Positions 12,287-21,161 of a DNA stretch of 64,000 nt are shown here, in pieces. Made by a program: the position numbers and the translations under genes. The notes beneath the pieces are model-generated. The model did not search any database. It saw only the letters and a list, made by a program, of their open reading frames with translations, and was not told where the DNA came from. The DNA is taken from the NCBI GenBank assembly GCA_022414725.1, contig CM039466.1, forward strand, positions 13,551,366 to 13,615,365, given 5' to 3'. Within the stretch, counting starts at the first letter, position 1. Each line of letters opens with the position of its first letter. The stretch is from Microglena sp. YARC (Eukaryota > Chlorophyta > Chlorophyceae > Chlamydomonadales > Chlamydomonadaceae).

Positions 12287-12347
12287 ATGAAGTGAGTATA
12301 GGACGACGCCCTCACCGAGACCCACACAGTGCTGTATTGATCTCAGA
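12287..12347 (+). promoter_or_regulatory. Possible small intron in the element A leader
   Basis: A strong donor-like word, GTGAGT, occurs at about 12292 in the leader, followed about 55 bases later by TGATCTCAG, which would serve as an acceptor. Both words are kept in the minus copy (near 32015 and 31960). LTR C has a GTAAGT at the corresponding place in its leader. Splicing is not demonstrated. Confidence 0.25.
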
Positions 12348-12561
12348 CGATCAATTTGTCTACGACCCCAGCTTAAGAGAAGCTCCTGTCGTCGAACATT
12401 GCCGCTTGGCAAAGTTCAAACCCCGGTAATCCGCTTGATCCCTTTGGATCGCCGATTCCCACACACACTCCATCCCCTCTTCCCCTGCCCCGCCCTCGTA
12501 ACTCCCCCTATCCCAACACTCCGACCTACAACGCCAAGACTCCTACACAGAAGACCTCACC

Positions 12562-13026
12562 ATGCAACCTCAACGTATATTCACCGGCAACAACCTCTAC
12601 ACCTGGCGCAGCGCCAGGCAGCATATACTCCTCGCCCTCAAATCAGATAGGGATACCATTGCCGTTGCTTTCGACTGCCAACAGGCGGTGTTCGCTGGCG
12701 AGCCTGCCGACTCTGATGGTTACCCTGCTGATGACATTACTTACCCTGTTGTTGCGGGTGCTGATCCAGCTGTTCCGGCTCGTGGTGTCCCCACCAGGAT
12801 CTCCACCTGGAAGAACAACAAGGCCTTCAAGATCATCATAGATCATGTATCAGATGCGATTCAGCAGGCCATTCATGCTAACACAGATATGGCCACTAGA
12901 GCTGTCAGGTTTCTGGATGCCCTGTACTCTGAGGAAGGCAGCAGGCTAGAACACACCTCCCTGACTGCCATACTTGGAATCCGTATGACTTCCACTGAAT
13001 CCCTGCAGACATATCTCTCTATCTAG
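12562..13026 (+). CDS. gag: Element A Gag, N-terminal part (frame-broken)
   Basis: 154 codons starting at an ATG in a good context (ACCATG). The residues FTGNNLYTWRSARQHILLAL resemble the N-terminal region of copia-type Gag (UBN2-like), followed by RISTWKNNKAFKIIIDHVSDAIQQ and RFLDALY in the expected Gag order. The frame stops at 13024-13026 because of a 4-base insertion compared with the minus-strand sister, where the same protein continues without a break. The protein would form the particle core. Confidence 0.75.
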   Translation: MQPQRIFTGNNLYTWRSARQHILLALKSDRDTIAVAFDCQQAVFAGEPADSDGYPADDITYPVVAGADPAVPARGVPTRISTWKNNKAFKIIIDHVSDAIQQAIHANTDMATRAVRFLDALYSEEGSRLEHTSLTAILGIRMTSTESLQTYLSI

Positions 13027-13036
13027 GGCAGCTGAT

Positions 13037-15316
13037 ATGTATTCTCAGATTCCCAAGATTCAAAACCTCCACATCGTCTCTACCAGCACCTTCCTCAACC
13101 TTATTGTCGAGGGACTGAACTCCCGCCCTGAATATGATGGGTATATCAATCAATTCAACCCCACAGCTATCACCACTTTTGCTATGCTCCAAAGCGCCCT
13201 CTTCAACTGGTGCTTAGTGAAGCAAGTTGACCCTGCACCATCTCCTGAAGAGGCTGAGGTGGCAGCTGCAGCCTACAGAGCCAGGAAGCCATTCAACAGC
13301 AAGCACCTCCAATTCAGAGACAGGACTATCTCCTACAAGAAGATGATCTGCTGGAACTGTGGGGGAATAGGTCATAGCTCCAGAGACTGCACTAGTGAGG
13401 ACACTGACCTGGCTTTCAGGCCAGCTGACTCAGATGAAGCTGACCACGGATCTAAGTCACCTCCCAAGAACAGATCAGGAGATGACAAGGATCCTGACGA
13501 CAAGAAGACTCCCAAGAAGACCAGTGACAGGAGACGCCCAAGAAGATACCCAAGCAGGGGACGCCATGCCCACGTTGCTGATGGTGATCAGTCCACCTCC
13601 ACCTCCAACTCTGACAGTGAGGGTGAAGAACACAACTTCCTGTCCCTGGCACTGGATGAAGACAACCTCCAGCCCATGAGATTTGCTACACCAACCAGAG
13701 GCAAGTCTGTTTCATTTGCCTTGCCACCTGACCCCCTGGCTAATACAGCATTCTTTGGGCAAATAAGTGCTGATGATGAATGCACTATAGAAGATGATGG
13801 AGAAGTTTTCCAGGCAGCACTGCAGACAGAATGGATCATAGATACTGCAGCACAATCTCATGCAACTAGTAACATCTCCCATCTGCATGACATTCAGGAC
13901 CTCCCACAGCCTATTAGGCTGCAGCTGGCAGATCAAGACTCTCCACCTATCTTCTGCAAGCAGATAGGGAAGGCCAAGATCAAGGGCCATGGCAGGACTC
14001 TGATCATCCTGAACAATGTACTTCTTGCTGACTGCAACATGCCCAACATCATTAGCATTCATGCAGCCACCAGTCTGTGCCCAGACCTCCAAGTTCACCT
14101 GTCCACGACCCAAGCCAAACTCTCCATCCCAAGACCATCTGGTACCAAACTGCTTCTCTCATGCCCCAAAAGGCATGGACTCTACCTCACCCAAACTTCA
14201 CCAGTCACTACCAGTAATCCCTCTACCCCTGTGGGCCCTCCCATTGCCTACATCATGATGGTTACCAAGACTCCATCAACTCACACTGGATCTGAGACAG
14301 GGCAGTACCCACCCACTCATGAGACCTCCCCCAGTAGAGCTGATCAAGACTGCCAGGATCCCCCCTCTACTTCTGCACCATCTGCACCCCACACTGCTTC
14401 TGAGATAGGGCAGTACCCACCCACTCATGTGGAGGCAGACCAAGACCTCCATGACTTCCCCTCTACTTCTGCTCCATCTGCACCCCACACTGCTTCTGAG
14501 ATAGGGCAGTACCCACCCACTCATGTGGAGGCAGACCAAGAACTCCAGGACTTCCCCTCTACTTCTACTCCATCTGCACCCCACACTGCTTCTGAGATAG
14601 GGCAGTACCCACCCACTCATGTGGAGGCAGAACAAAACCTCCAGGACTCCCCCTCTACCTCTGCAACATCTGCACCCCACACTGATTTTGAGACAGGGCA
14701 GTACCCACCCACTGATGTGGAGGCAGACCAAGACCTCCAGGACCATCCCCCTCCTATCTGCCAGTACCATTCCCCTTCCACTGCAGGCAATCTGGAAGAC
14801 TCTGCTGATGATACCGACAGTGATGACATGCCAGAGCTCATCCATCCGGAGGTACACAAGCACCAGGATGACCCTGGACTAGGAGTAGATGACCCTCCAG
14901 ACACTACTCCAGCCCTCCAACAACAGCTGGACAACCTGAACCTACAACAAGCCAGAGCAGAGATGGAACTCCTCAGTGACCAGATCAGGACCAACTATGA
15001 GGAATATGATGGCCCCATAGATGGGGACGGGCCACTCAAGCCATCTGATCTGGACACAGCAACTACCTGGGACCAATGGATACTGGTCAACAGGTCACCA
15101 GACATTGGACTACCACTGGGAGAATTTAATCAGAATGTCAACCACATCCACTTCTCCAACAACTCTAGCCTTAGCTTCACGCACACGATTTGGATGCACC
15201 CTCCACCACCTGAACAGCAGGCCTGCTTCACCAGCTTTCAACATCAAGCCAAGGCCTCCACTATCCAAACTCATCACAGCATTCACCAGCAGGTTCCCCA
15301 CCCTGCTGACTTCTGA
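13037..15316 (+). CDS. Element A Gag C-terminus, zinc knuckle, protease, repeat tract
   Basis: A 759-codon frame that continues Gag. The zinc knuckle CWNCGGIGHSSRDC lies at about residues 104-117. The aspartic protease motif WIIDTAAQSHAT lies at about residues 267-278, with DTAA in place of the more usual DSGA. The following stretch ends in SCPKRHGLYL, which matches the region that precedes integrase in copia polyproteins. From about residue 415 come five 32-residue repeats containing GQYPPTHVEADQ. Integrase should come next but does not. The frame ends early at 15316 because of a second 4-base insertion near 15183. Confidence 0.8.
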   Translation: MYSQIPKIQNLHIVSTSTFLNLIVEGLNSRPEYDGYINQFNPTAITTFAMLQSALFNWCLVKQVDPAPSPEEAEVAAAAYRARKPFNSKHLQFRDRTISYKKMICWNCGGIGHSSRDCTSEDTDLAFRPADSDEADHGSKSPPKNRSGDDKDPDDKKTPKKTSDRRRPRRYPSRGRHAHVADGDQSTSTSNSDSEGEEHNFLSLALDEDNLQPMRFATPTRGKSVSFALPPDPLANTAFFGQISADDECTIEDDGEVFQAALQTEWIIDTAAQSHATSNISHLHDIQDLPQPIRLQLADQDSPPIFCKQIGKAKIKGHGRTLIILNNVLLADCNMPNIISIHAATSLCPDLQVHLSTTQAKLSIPRPSGTKLLLSCPKRHGLYLTQTSPVTTSNPSTPVGPPIAYIMMVTKTPSTHTGSETGQYPPTHETSPSRADQDCQDPPSTSAPSAPHTASEIGQYPPTHVEADQDLHDFPSTSAPSAPHTASEIGQYPPTHVEADQELQDFPSTSTPSAPHTASEIGQYPPTHVEAEQNLQDSPSTSATSAPHTDFETGQYPPTDVEADQDLQDHPPPICQYHSPSTAGNLEDSADDTDSDDMPELIHPEVHKHQDDPGLGVDDPPDTTPALQQQLDNLNLQQARAEMELLSDQIRTNYEEYDGPIDGDGPLKPSDLDTATTWDQWILVNRSPDIGLPLGEFNQNVNHIHFSNNSSLSFTHTIWMHPPPPEQQACFTSFQHQAKASTIQTHHSIHQQVPHPADF
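14293..14742 (+). repeat. 96-bp coding tandem repeats in element A, about 5 copies
   Basis: Period 96 bp (starts at 14306, 14402, 14498, 14594 and 14690), coding for 32-residue units with GQYPPTHVEAD and PSTSAPSAPHT. The sister element has about three copies at 29790-30030, so the copy number varies. The units are rich in Ser, Pro and Thr and look like a disordered spacer between protease and C-terminal domain. Confidence 0.85.
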
Positions 15317-15728
15317 AAAGGAACAGTTCCCACACAGATCAATGCACAAGGAGCCATCTGATGCCTGCAGCCCTATCATCAAGCACAATAGCAGACTCCA
15401 GCAAATGGTGCAAGCCTACCCCACTGTTTCTACTACAGCCAGACCCATTCTACAGTGGGCCATCTTCCTTCAAGCTGCCATGGTCAATGCACATGCCCAC
15501 ACACTCTCATTCAGACCAAAGATGATCATGGACCCCAGGAGCTGTGCCCATCCTGGAGGCAAAGTGCTATGTGTCAACCACCTCAGCATGAACTGGAGCC
15601 CCATGGACTTCACCTTTATCAACATCCTTACCTCCCCCAGCCTAGCTCCCAAGTCTTTTGACCAGTTCTTTGCCCAGATCTGCCAGCAACTTGACCTTGA
15701 TGGTTTCCCAAGCAAGCCAGGCACTTAA
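15186..15728 (+). CDS. Element A conserved C-terminal domain (unknown)
   Basis: This is the part of the C-terminal domain that lies in the third frame after the insertion near 15183. It runs from about RFGCTLHHLNSRPA to the terminal DGFPSKPGT. Marker motifs are LQWAIFLQAAMVNAHA, the Pro-rich PKMIMDPRS, and FDQFF...LDLDGF. The matching domain in element B (35400-35826) has LKWTICLQAALVSAYS and DGFYQVPYNPD, so the domain is shared by two diverged families. I recognise no known catalytic motif; it is not integrase, reverse transcriptase or RNase H. Confidence 0.7.
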   Translation, partial: RFGCTLHHLNSRPASPAFNIKPRPPLSKLITAFTSRFPTLLTSEKEQFPHRSMHKEPSDACSPIIKHNSRLQQMVQAYPTVSTTARPILQWAIFLQAAMVNAHAHTLSFRPKMIMDPRSCAHPGGKVLCVNHLSMNWSPMDFTFINILTSPSLAPKSFDQFFAQICQQLDLDGFPSKPGT

Positions 15729-16426
15729 TTCCAGTTACAAACATTGATCTTCATCTATTGGAATAGACTTGAACACTCTAGAATTTTTTAAGGTTACCTG
15801 CCTACTGTACTGCCCCATGTACTTCCACAGGTAGCACCCCTTCTTAATCTAGGATTATTCTAATCTCTCCATGATGTCTTTGCTTTAATTTAGGATCAAC
15901 CTAATGTAGCTCACCCAAATTATGGGGGGACTAGTCCAGACATCATGTCTAAAGACAAATCCTCTAGTCTCGAATCATGCCACTTCTCGTAACCAAGGAC
16001 ATCTTCACAAGCCTTAACCAAGCCTGGAATTTACTTCCCCAGCTTCCCAGCAGTCTCCCTGCAGCCTATCTGCAGCCCTCTGCAGCACTTAGTCCAGCCC
16101 CATGGCAGCCTATCTGCTCTAGCCTGCAGCCTATCTGCAGTTCCCTTACACCTTCTCAGCAGCCTCTCTGCCACCTAGCCTGCAGCTTACCTGCAGTTTC
16201 CTTGCACCTTCTCAGCAGCCTTTCTGCTACTTAGCCTGCAGCCTACCTGCAGTGTTCCTTACCTAGCCAGCTACCCCAGAAGACTGACATTTCTTTGAAG
16301 ACCCCTGCTAAAGTGATTCCTCCCTTTCAGCTACTAGAAATTCCCAAAGTCTCCCTAGCTTTTATATTTTTAATTTTCTTATGCCCCTCAGTTAATTCCA
16401 GGAATTCTTGAGCTCAAGAATACCTT
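15729..16426 (+). other. Element A 3' non-coding region
   Basis: The stretch between the stop codon and the polypurine tract has no long frame. Between 16040 and 16260 it is built of imperfect repeats of words such as CAGCCTATCTGCAG and TAGCCTGCAGC, also present as the reverse complement in the minus copy (28330-28490). Confidence 0.6.
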
Positions 16427-16439
16427 GAATTGGGGGGGA
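16427..16439 (+). other. Polypurine tract of element A
   Basis: AATTGGGGGGGA directly precedes the 3' LTR. The same G-run lies next to the downstream LTR of the minus copy (28147-28153) and of element B (36406-36414), which supports it as the plus-strand priming site. Confidence 0.75.
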
Positions 16440-16667
16440 TGTTATTGACTGATTTATATATCAGTCTCTGAGTCGGCATAATGCACACCGGTACCTTTCC
16501 CTCCTGGTACCGCGTTGCCTGCCGCCAGGCCACAGGCTAGCTGTGGCCTGCACGTGACTGCAGTACCCTGCAGTACACATCTCTATTCTATATGATTGCG
16601 CCTGTTGCGCTTAATAGCATCTTCTCCTCTATCGAGCCTATGCCGTTGTAACAATCTTTCATTCACA
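16440..16667 (+). repeat. Element A 3' LTR
   Basis: A 228-bp LTR, TGTTATTG...ATTCACA, about 98% identical to the 5' copy, followed by the target duplication CCATA. Confidence 0.9.
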
Positions 16668-16848
16668 CCATATGATGTTGTACATACCGTAAATGGTAAA
16701 CTTAGCCTAACCTGGCCGCTATCATATTGCCGTTTCCTAAATATATATCATATATTCATATGTGAGACCTAAATCACATTGGAAGCATCATAGGTTGCAG
16801 GATATGTTATTCGAGAGCTTCAGTATCGAGGACTTGGAGCCTGGGGCT

Positions 16849-17016
16849 GGCTGAATACCCTGAAACAATCAGGGTAGAACACACCAGTCGGTATTATTCC
16901 GGTATCGGGGTATTTCCAGGTCGGTATACCGGTTGGCTGAATACCCTGTAACTATCAGGGTAGAACATACCGGTCGGTATTCCAGTATTGGGGTATTTTA
17001 TATTCTAGTGCAAGAT
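16849..17016. repeat. 86-bp tandem repeat, two copies
   Basis: The unit starting GGCTGAATACCCTG occurs at 16849 and 16935 with a few changes. It contains CAGGGTA and TACCCTG, so each unit can fold back on itself. No coding role is seen. Confidence 0.7.
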
Positions 17017-17222
17017 ACTTCAGGAGGACCCCCAGCTCTGCTGCCTTAGACGCAACGGCCCCTTCCTTCTGGTCAATGGACCTTCCCCCACGTTGCATCC
17101 TGGGACGCAATGGGCCGTTTGACGTTGCGTCTGCAATGGAGGACGCAGGGTCCTGAACAACCCAGGTCTAGTAGTTCGCTTCCTGCCTTGCCAATTTTGA
17201 TTGGGCCAGTAGGCCACACATT

Positions 17223-17512
17223 GCACTCTGATCCACTGATCTATACAGTAATCAACTCTGATCTACACATTAATCAACTCTGATCTACACAGTAATCAAC
17301 TATAATCTACACAGTAATCAATTCTGATCTGCATTAATCAACTCTGATCTACACAGTAATCAACTCTGATCTACACAGTAGTCAACTCTGATCTACACAG
17401 TAATCAACTCTGATTTACACAGTAATCAACTCTGATCCACACAGTAATCAACTCTGATCTACACAGTAATCAACTCTGATATACAGTTATCAACTCTGAT
17501 CTACTGATCTAT
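17223..17512. repeat. 22-bp minisatellite, about 13 copies
   Basis: The unit ATCTACACAGTAATCAACTCTG is repeated about 13 times with small changes and a few shortened units. The core TGATCT also dominates 20105-20460, which hints at a shared origin or a shared base bias. Confidence 0.9.
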
Positions 17513-17532
17513 TTCTCACTATCCCCGTTTTG

Positions 17533-17606
17533 GCCAATGGCTCAATGGTTGAGCTCCTTGAACAAAGAAGGTGTCGGGTTCGAATCCCCATGGGTGCGCT
17601 TCAGTG
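17533..17606 (+). ncRNA. tRNA-like sequence or SINE head
   Basis: The stretch has an A-box-like D arm (GGCTCAATGGTTGAGC, with a four-pair stem) and a B-box match (GGTTCGAATCCC) at tRNA spacing. The acceptor ends do not pair and the anticodon stem is imperfect, so an intact tRNA gene is unlikely. A decayed tRNA copy or the RNA polymerase III promoter of a SINE fits better. Confidence 0.4.
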
Positions 17607-17825
17607 TTCGCGATTACCGTCATCCGCCATGGTAGCTTTGTCCATATAAAATAGCAGCCCGTTCCCGACCGCCGTAATGCAGGGCTCCCTTAATACCACG
17701 TCCCACCAGGCGTTATCACTACTATATCTCACTTAACTGAAAACCCATGTACCTAACAATGGCCCTACTGCCATAATCCTTGACTCAACTAGAGGAAAAC
17801 AACTAACAGGGCTGCACTCACATAT

Positions 17826-18074
17826 TGTTATAGACCGGTTCTCCCGGTCCAGCTAGAGTGTCTTAGTGTGCCAGGCCCTCCGCCTGGAAGCTTCCCCTGT
17901 AGTGCCTCTGCCCGATAGGGCCAGCATCCAGCGGCGGCAGTATCCTGAGGTACTGTCGCCTTTCCCTTCTTATACCTACCATGTCGCCTGGCATGGTATC
18001 CCGCATGTAAGCATATGTTGCCCTAGTCCCTTCCCTACGTCATTACTTACGATATAACACTCCGGAAAGCTAAA
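17826..18074 (+). repeat. LTR B, left copy
   Basis: A 249-bp LTR starting TGTTATAG and ending GCTAAA, followed by GGTTATCGCC, the half-tRNA-type primer site. A hairpin GACCGG / CCGGTC lies at 17833-17849. It is about 87% identical to the LTR at 36415-36660. Its 5-bp flank (CATAT) does not match the flank of the other LTR, so it is unclear whether the two belong to one heavily interrupted element or to two insertions. Confidence 0.7.
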
Positions 18075-18143
18075 GGTTATCGCCTACCACGCCGTCGCGT
18101 CTTCCACTGCATCAGATTTGAGCTGCATCAAAATCTGTCGTCC

Positions 18144-18773
18144 TTGCCCGTTGATCCCGAGTTCCCCGGTATACGCTGTGCTTTTGATTGTTGCCCCCGC
18201 AAATCCAGAAGAAGAGGATCACAAGCCCAGAAAGCTTGTCATCGCTCAGGCACCCTTCGCTGGATCAACCCAGCTAACCAAACCAAACCACACCCCTGCG
18301 CCTACCAATCACTTCCCCTCTCCTCCCTCCCCCCACCGTCTCCTATACCCCGCCGGCCTCGCAAGCCCCCCCCCCCCCCCCCCCCCCCCGCCCCCCCCGC
18401 CCGCCCGTCCAATCCCGTCATCTACTTCCTGTATGTAGAAGACCTCCACTTCCTCCTGTCCGCTCGTCACACCCTCTACCGCTTCTATCTCTCGTCGAGC
18501 TTCAATTCCTCACCGGGCCTTCATTTCTCCCTCTCCGAAATCGTCAATCCCATTCTCGATTTCCTACAAGATCTTTATTTATCTCTTCCTCATCCCTGCT
18601 CTGAGCTCTCCTACCTTCGCCACCTTTGCATACCCTGCTTGAAGCGAGCTCTACGACTCCTCCTGACTACGACCCGAATACCATTCGGCCGCCTCTCCCC
18701 TGTCTCCAAGTTGGCCTCCACCTCCAACTCTCTCGATCAACAACCTGACTGCTCCAATTCCGGCGCTGATTAG
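18144..18773 (+). pseudogene. Decayed element ORF, first part (poly-Pro)
   Basis: A 209-codon frame after LTR B with a poly-proline run at about residues 72-85, coded by a C-tract. Hydrophobic helical words such as ILDFLQDLYL and CLKRALRLLL follow. It lies in the same reading phase as the next two frames, separated by in-frame stops (TAG near 18771, TAA at 19086 and a further TAA near 19125), so all three look like one former protein of about 640 residues. Its position suggests a Gag-like product. No zinc knuckle or protease motif is visible. Confidence 0.4.
18365..18412. repeat. Poly-C tract
   Basis: A run of more than 20 C residues followed by further C-rich sequence. On the minus strand this is a G-run able to form G-quadruplex structures. 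It codes for proline in the decayed ORF. Its length is likely to be unstable in replication and uncertain in assembly. Confidence 0.8.
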
Positions 18774-18839
18774 CATCCGCTGCCGGAATGGGGGGCACCT
18801 CTTGACCATGAGTGTGGACATCAACAACTCCACTCCACC

Positions 18840-19088
18840 ATGAGACGATCTGCCCAGTCTTCCTTCCCGAGTAAGACTGTCTTTTTCCATACTTATGATG
18901 ATACCGATAGTGATAGTGATGACGATGACTGGCCTTCCAACATACCACTGTCATGCTATCCCGTTGCTGTCCAAGCCTGGTGTATTGCCCAAAATATCAC
19001 CAAGAACATCGTCCACCTTGATGGCAATGCTATTGATGCTGATGATAGTGCTAGTGATGATGACGATAGTGATCATGCCACCCTCTAA
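18840..19088 (+). pseudogene. Decayed element ORF, middle part (Asp/Ser-rich)
   Basis: 82 codons with acidic runs (DDTDSDSDDDDW and DDSASDDDDSDH) on either side of a hydrophobic stretch containing YPVAVQAWCIAQNI. It is in the same phase as the flanking frames. No known domain is recognised. Confidence 0.35.
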
Positions 19089-19232
19089 ACTGATCCTATC
19101 ACTATCCTAGAAACTGTCCAATTATAACAAGATTCAGCAGACTTCCTTGCTGGAGTCCAAATTGATGATGATGTTCCGGGTGTCACTCTTGTTCACCCAC
19201 AGATTGAAATTGCCTTATTTCATGGGGGGTAC

Positions 19233-20060
19233 TTGCCTAACCACACAGCCACAGCACATGCACAAGATCTGTTGCACAAACTCCCTGGCTACATTACCAT
19301 AGCACCTGCCATAGCACTTGCAGCCCCGACCGTCGCATTTAAATATGCCACCGTCCCACATATGGCCCCGGCCACATCTGCTCACTCTGTCCCTAAACCA
19401 CCACTCCAAACCATGGCACCTGGCACAACACATGCACCTGCAGATCCTGCTAATGCTTACTTGCATGGGGGGGACCTTAGTGCATATGCAAGTACATCCA
19501 GTACACGTGATGAAGACGCACCCACACTCACTGAGCACGTCACTACCTATGCAAGTACATCCACTACACGTGATAGCGACAACACACATACATCCACTAC
19601 ACGTGATAGCGACAAAACAAGTACATCCAGTACACGTGATGAAGACATACCCACACTCACTGAGCACGCAAACACCTCTTCCACTACACCAACCTCATCA
19701 TCACTAGATGACAGTGCTATTACCTTCACAGCCTTCCATCCTGCCATCCACGCCACTAGAGTGCTGACCCCATCAATGACAACTGATAGGGATGACAAAT
19801 TCACACTCACACACCCTTCACCACCTGTCCCACCACTTCCTCCTGAAGATGACAAGGAACAGATTAGTGTTCACGTCACCCGCAGTAATGCACCCATCGT
19901 TGCATATTCACTTGCATTACCACCAACTCCCACTGATCATAGCACTGGCTTTCCCCACATCTTCACCACATCTTCCCTCCGCAGCATGCTGTCCCTGCCC
20001 CACCCTTCCTACTACAATAGGAACTACAAGGCTCTGCGCCTCCCTATGGGCATTGGGTAA
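19233..20060 (+). pseudogene. Decayed element ORF, last part (STTRDxD repeats)
   Basis: A 275-codon frame, open upstream back to about 19128 in the same phase. Residues 85-150 hold short repeats of the type STSSTRDED / STTRDSD with PTLTEH spacers, a low-complexity Ser/Thr tract like the spacer in element A. The C-terminus (YYNRNYKALRLPMGIG) does not match the conserved domain of A and B2. The product is unknown. Confidence 0.4.
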
Positions 20061-20967
20061 ATGCTGACTTCATTTAGAGGGAAGGGGAGGAATATCGAAT
20101 GGGGATGTAATGATCTGAGTATCTGTACTGATCTGAGTGACTGATCTTCATAACGTTGATCGGATCTGATCTGTATGATCTGTAGAAGGCACTCATCTGG
20201 CGTGATCTGAGTAATGTACCACTTTGATCAATGAACCAGATTTATAATGATCTGTATATTGTTGCTTTGATCTGACGCAATCATGATTGATAATTTTCTT
20301 CATTTTACATTATTGCAAATGAAATAATCAGTGACTCCATATATGCACATGCATTTGTGCACTGACCTCTGAGGTGATTAATGTAGTAATGATCTGATCT
20401 GACCTGGTGATATGTTATGATCTGATCATGGATGATGCATTCTCATGTACTGATGTTTGTATATGCACTGTTGCACAAATGTAGTGACGTACATATGTAC
20501 AATTATGCAACCACTCACTGACATATGTGCCTAGATGTACTGCAATGCATTAGTGTATTGCCCATGCTGTGAGTGAGCGGTACCCTCGCTGAACGGGGGG
20601 AATGCATTGATGTGATAATCTCATGCTACAGTGATCTGATCCGCACACTGATCTGCCCCTATCGCAGTACCGCTCTTTTATGTGCACTCACCACGCAATG
20701 ATTACATTAACCTTCATTCGCATGCAGATCCCTAGAAAATGAGCGATACCCTCGCTTCCGGAATTAAATCAGCATGTCACACAATTGTATTTGAACTGAT
20801 CAGCAGCCACCCTGATAGACAGCTTCCCTGATCTGCAGCCATCCTGGTCTGCACCTTTCCTCCCAGCAATTCCTACCCACCTGACAGCTCCCGATAGAGT
20901 CCGGTTGATTAACCAGCAGCTCCCTAGAAGTACGCAAATGACCTGCAGTTCCCCAGCAGGCCCTACA
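20061..20967. other. Non-coding, TGATCTG-rich
   Basis: No gene. From 20105 to 20460 the word TGATCTG and close variants recur irregularly, resembling the core of the 22-bp minisatellite at 17223. Short G-runs occur (for example near 20597), but none adjoins an LTR as a polypurine tract would. Confidence 0.45.
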
Positions 20968-21161
20968 TGTTATTGTCCGTTACACCGGACACTGAGTTGC
21001 ATAGTGCGCACCGGATCCTGATGGCTCCTGGACCCGTGTTGCCTGCCGCCATGCCATAGGCTAGCTATGGCCTGTACATGTCTGCGGGTTCCACATGCTG
21101 ACTTTCCTTTCTATATAGCCGCTCCTGTCGGCTTCTTTAACAATTTCTACTTCAGTCTTCA
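20968..21161 (+). repeat. LTR C with truncated leader
   Basis: Begins TGTTATTG with a hairpin GTCCG / CGGAC (20975-20990), then follows the order of LTR A: ACTGAGT, GCATA, CACCGG, a hairpin GCCATAG / CTATGGC with loop GCTAG, and a TAACAAT near the end. The following 290 bp resemble the leader of element A, including CCCTCTGACTTG and a donor-like GTAAGT near 21450. No coding region follows, so it is a truncated relative of A. No target duplication is clear. Confidence 0.55.

Larger units (their letters stand above)
11829..16667 (+). mobile_element. Element A, plus copy: Gag-protease LTR retrotransposon
   Basis: A complete element of 4839 bp with LTRs of 227 and 228 bp, TG...CA ends and the target duplication CCATA (11824-11828 and 16668-16672). 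A primer-site-like GGTTATG follows the 5' LTR, and a G-run polypurine tract precedes the 3' LTR. The interior codes for a Gag region, a CCHC zinc knuckle and a copia-type aspartic protease with the following pre-integrase-like region. It then has a Ser/Pro repeat tract and an unknown C-terminal domain. Integrase and reverse transcriptase are absent. Two 4-base insertions break the frame relative to the sister copy at 27920-32477. It belongs with the TR-GAG type of non-autonomous elements. Confidence 0.9.

Noticed and set aside
13037..15728. Hidden reverse transcriptase or integrase in element A
   Set aside because: No YxDD, no HHCC zinc motif and no DDE series in any frame between 13000 and 16440 or in the minus copy.
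18144..20060. In-frame TAG/TAA stops in the B1 ORF, TAA for Gln in the plus LINE (44057) and TAG between Gypsy Gag and protease as signs of a code in which TAA and TAG mean Gln
   Set aside because: Other element proteins end at conserved TAA stops (both A copies, the plus LINE, B2), and a TGA also interrupts the Gypsy polymerase. Ordinary decay and possible readthrough explain the cases.
20968..21161. LTR C as the 3' LTR of the B1 element
   Set aside because: Its sequence differs strongly from LTR B, no polypurine tract precedes it, and an A-like leader follows it.
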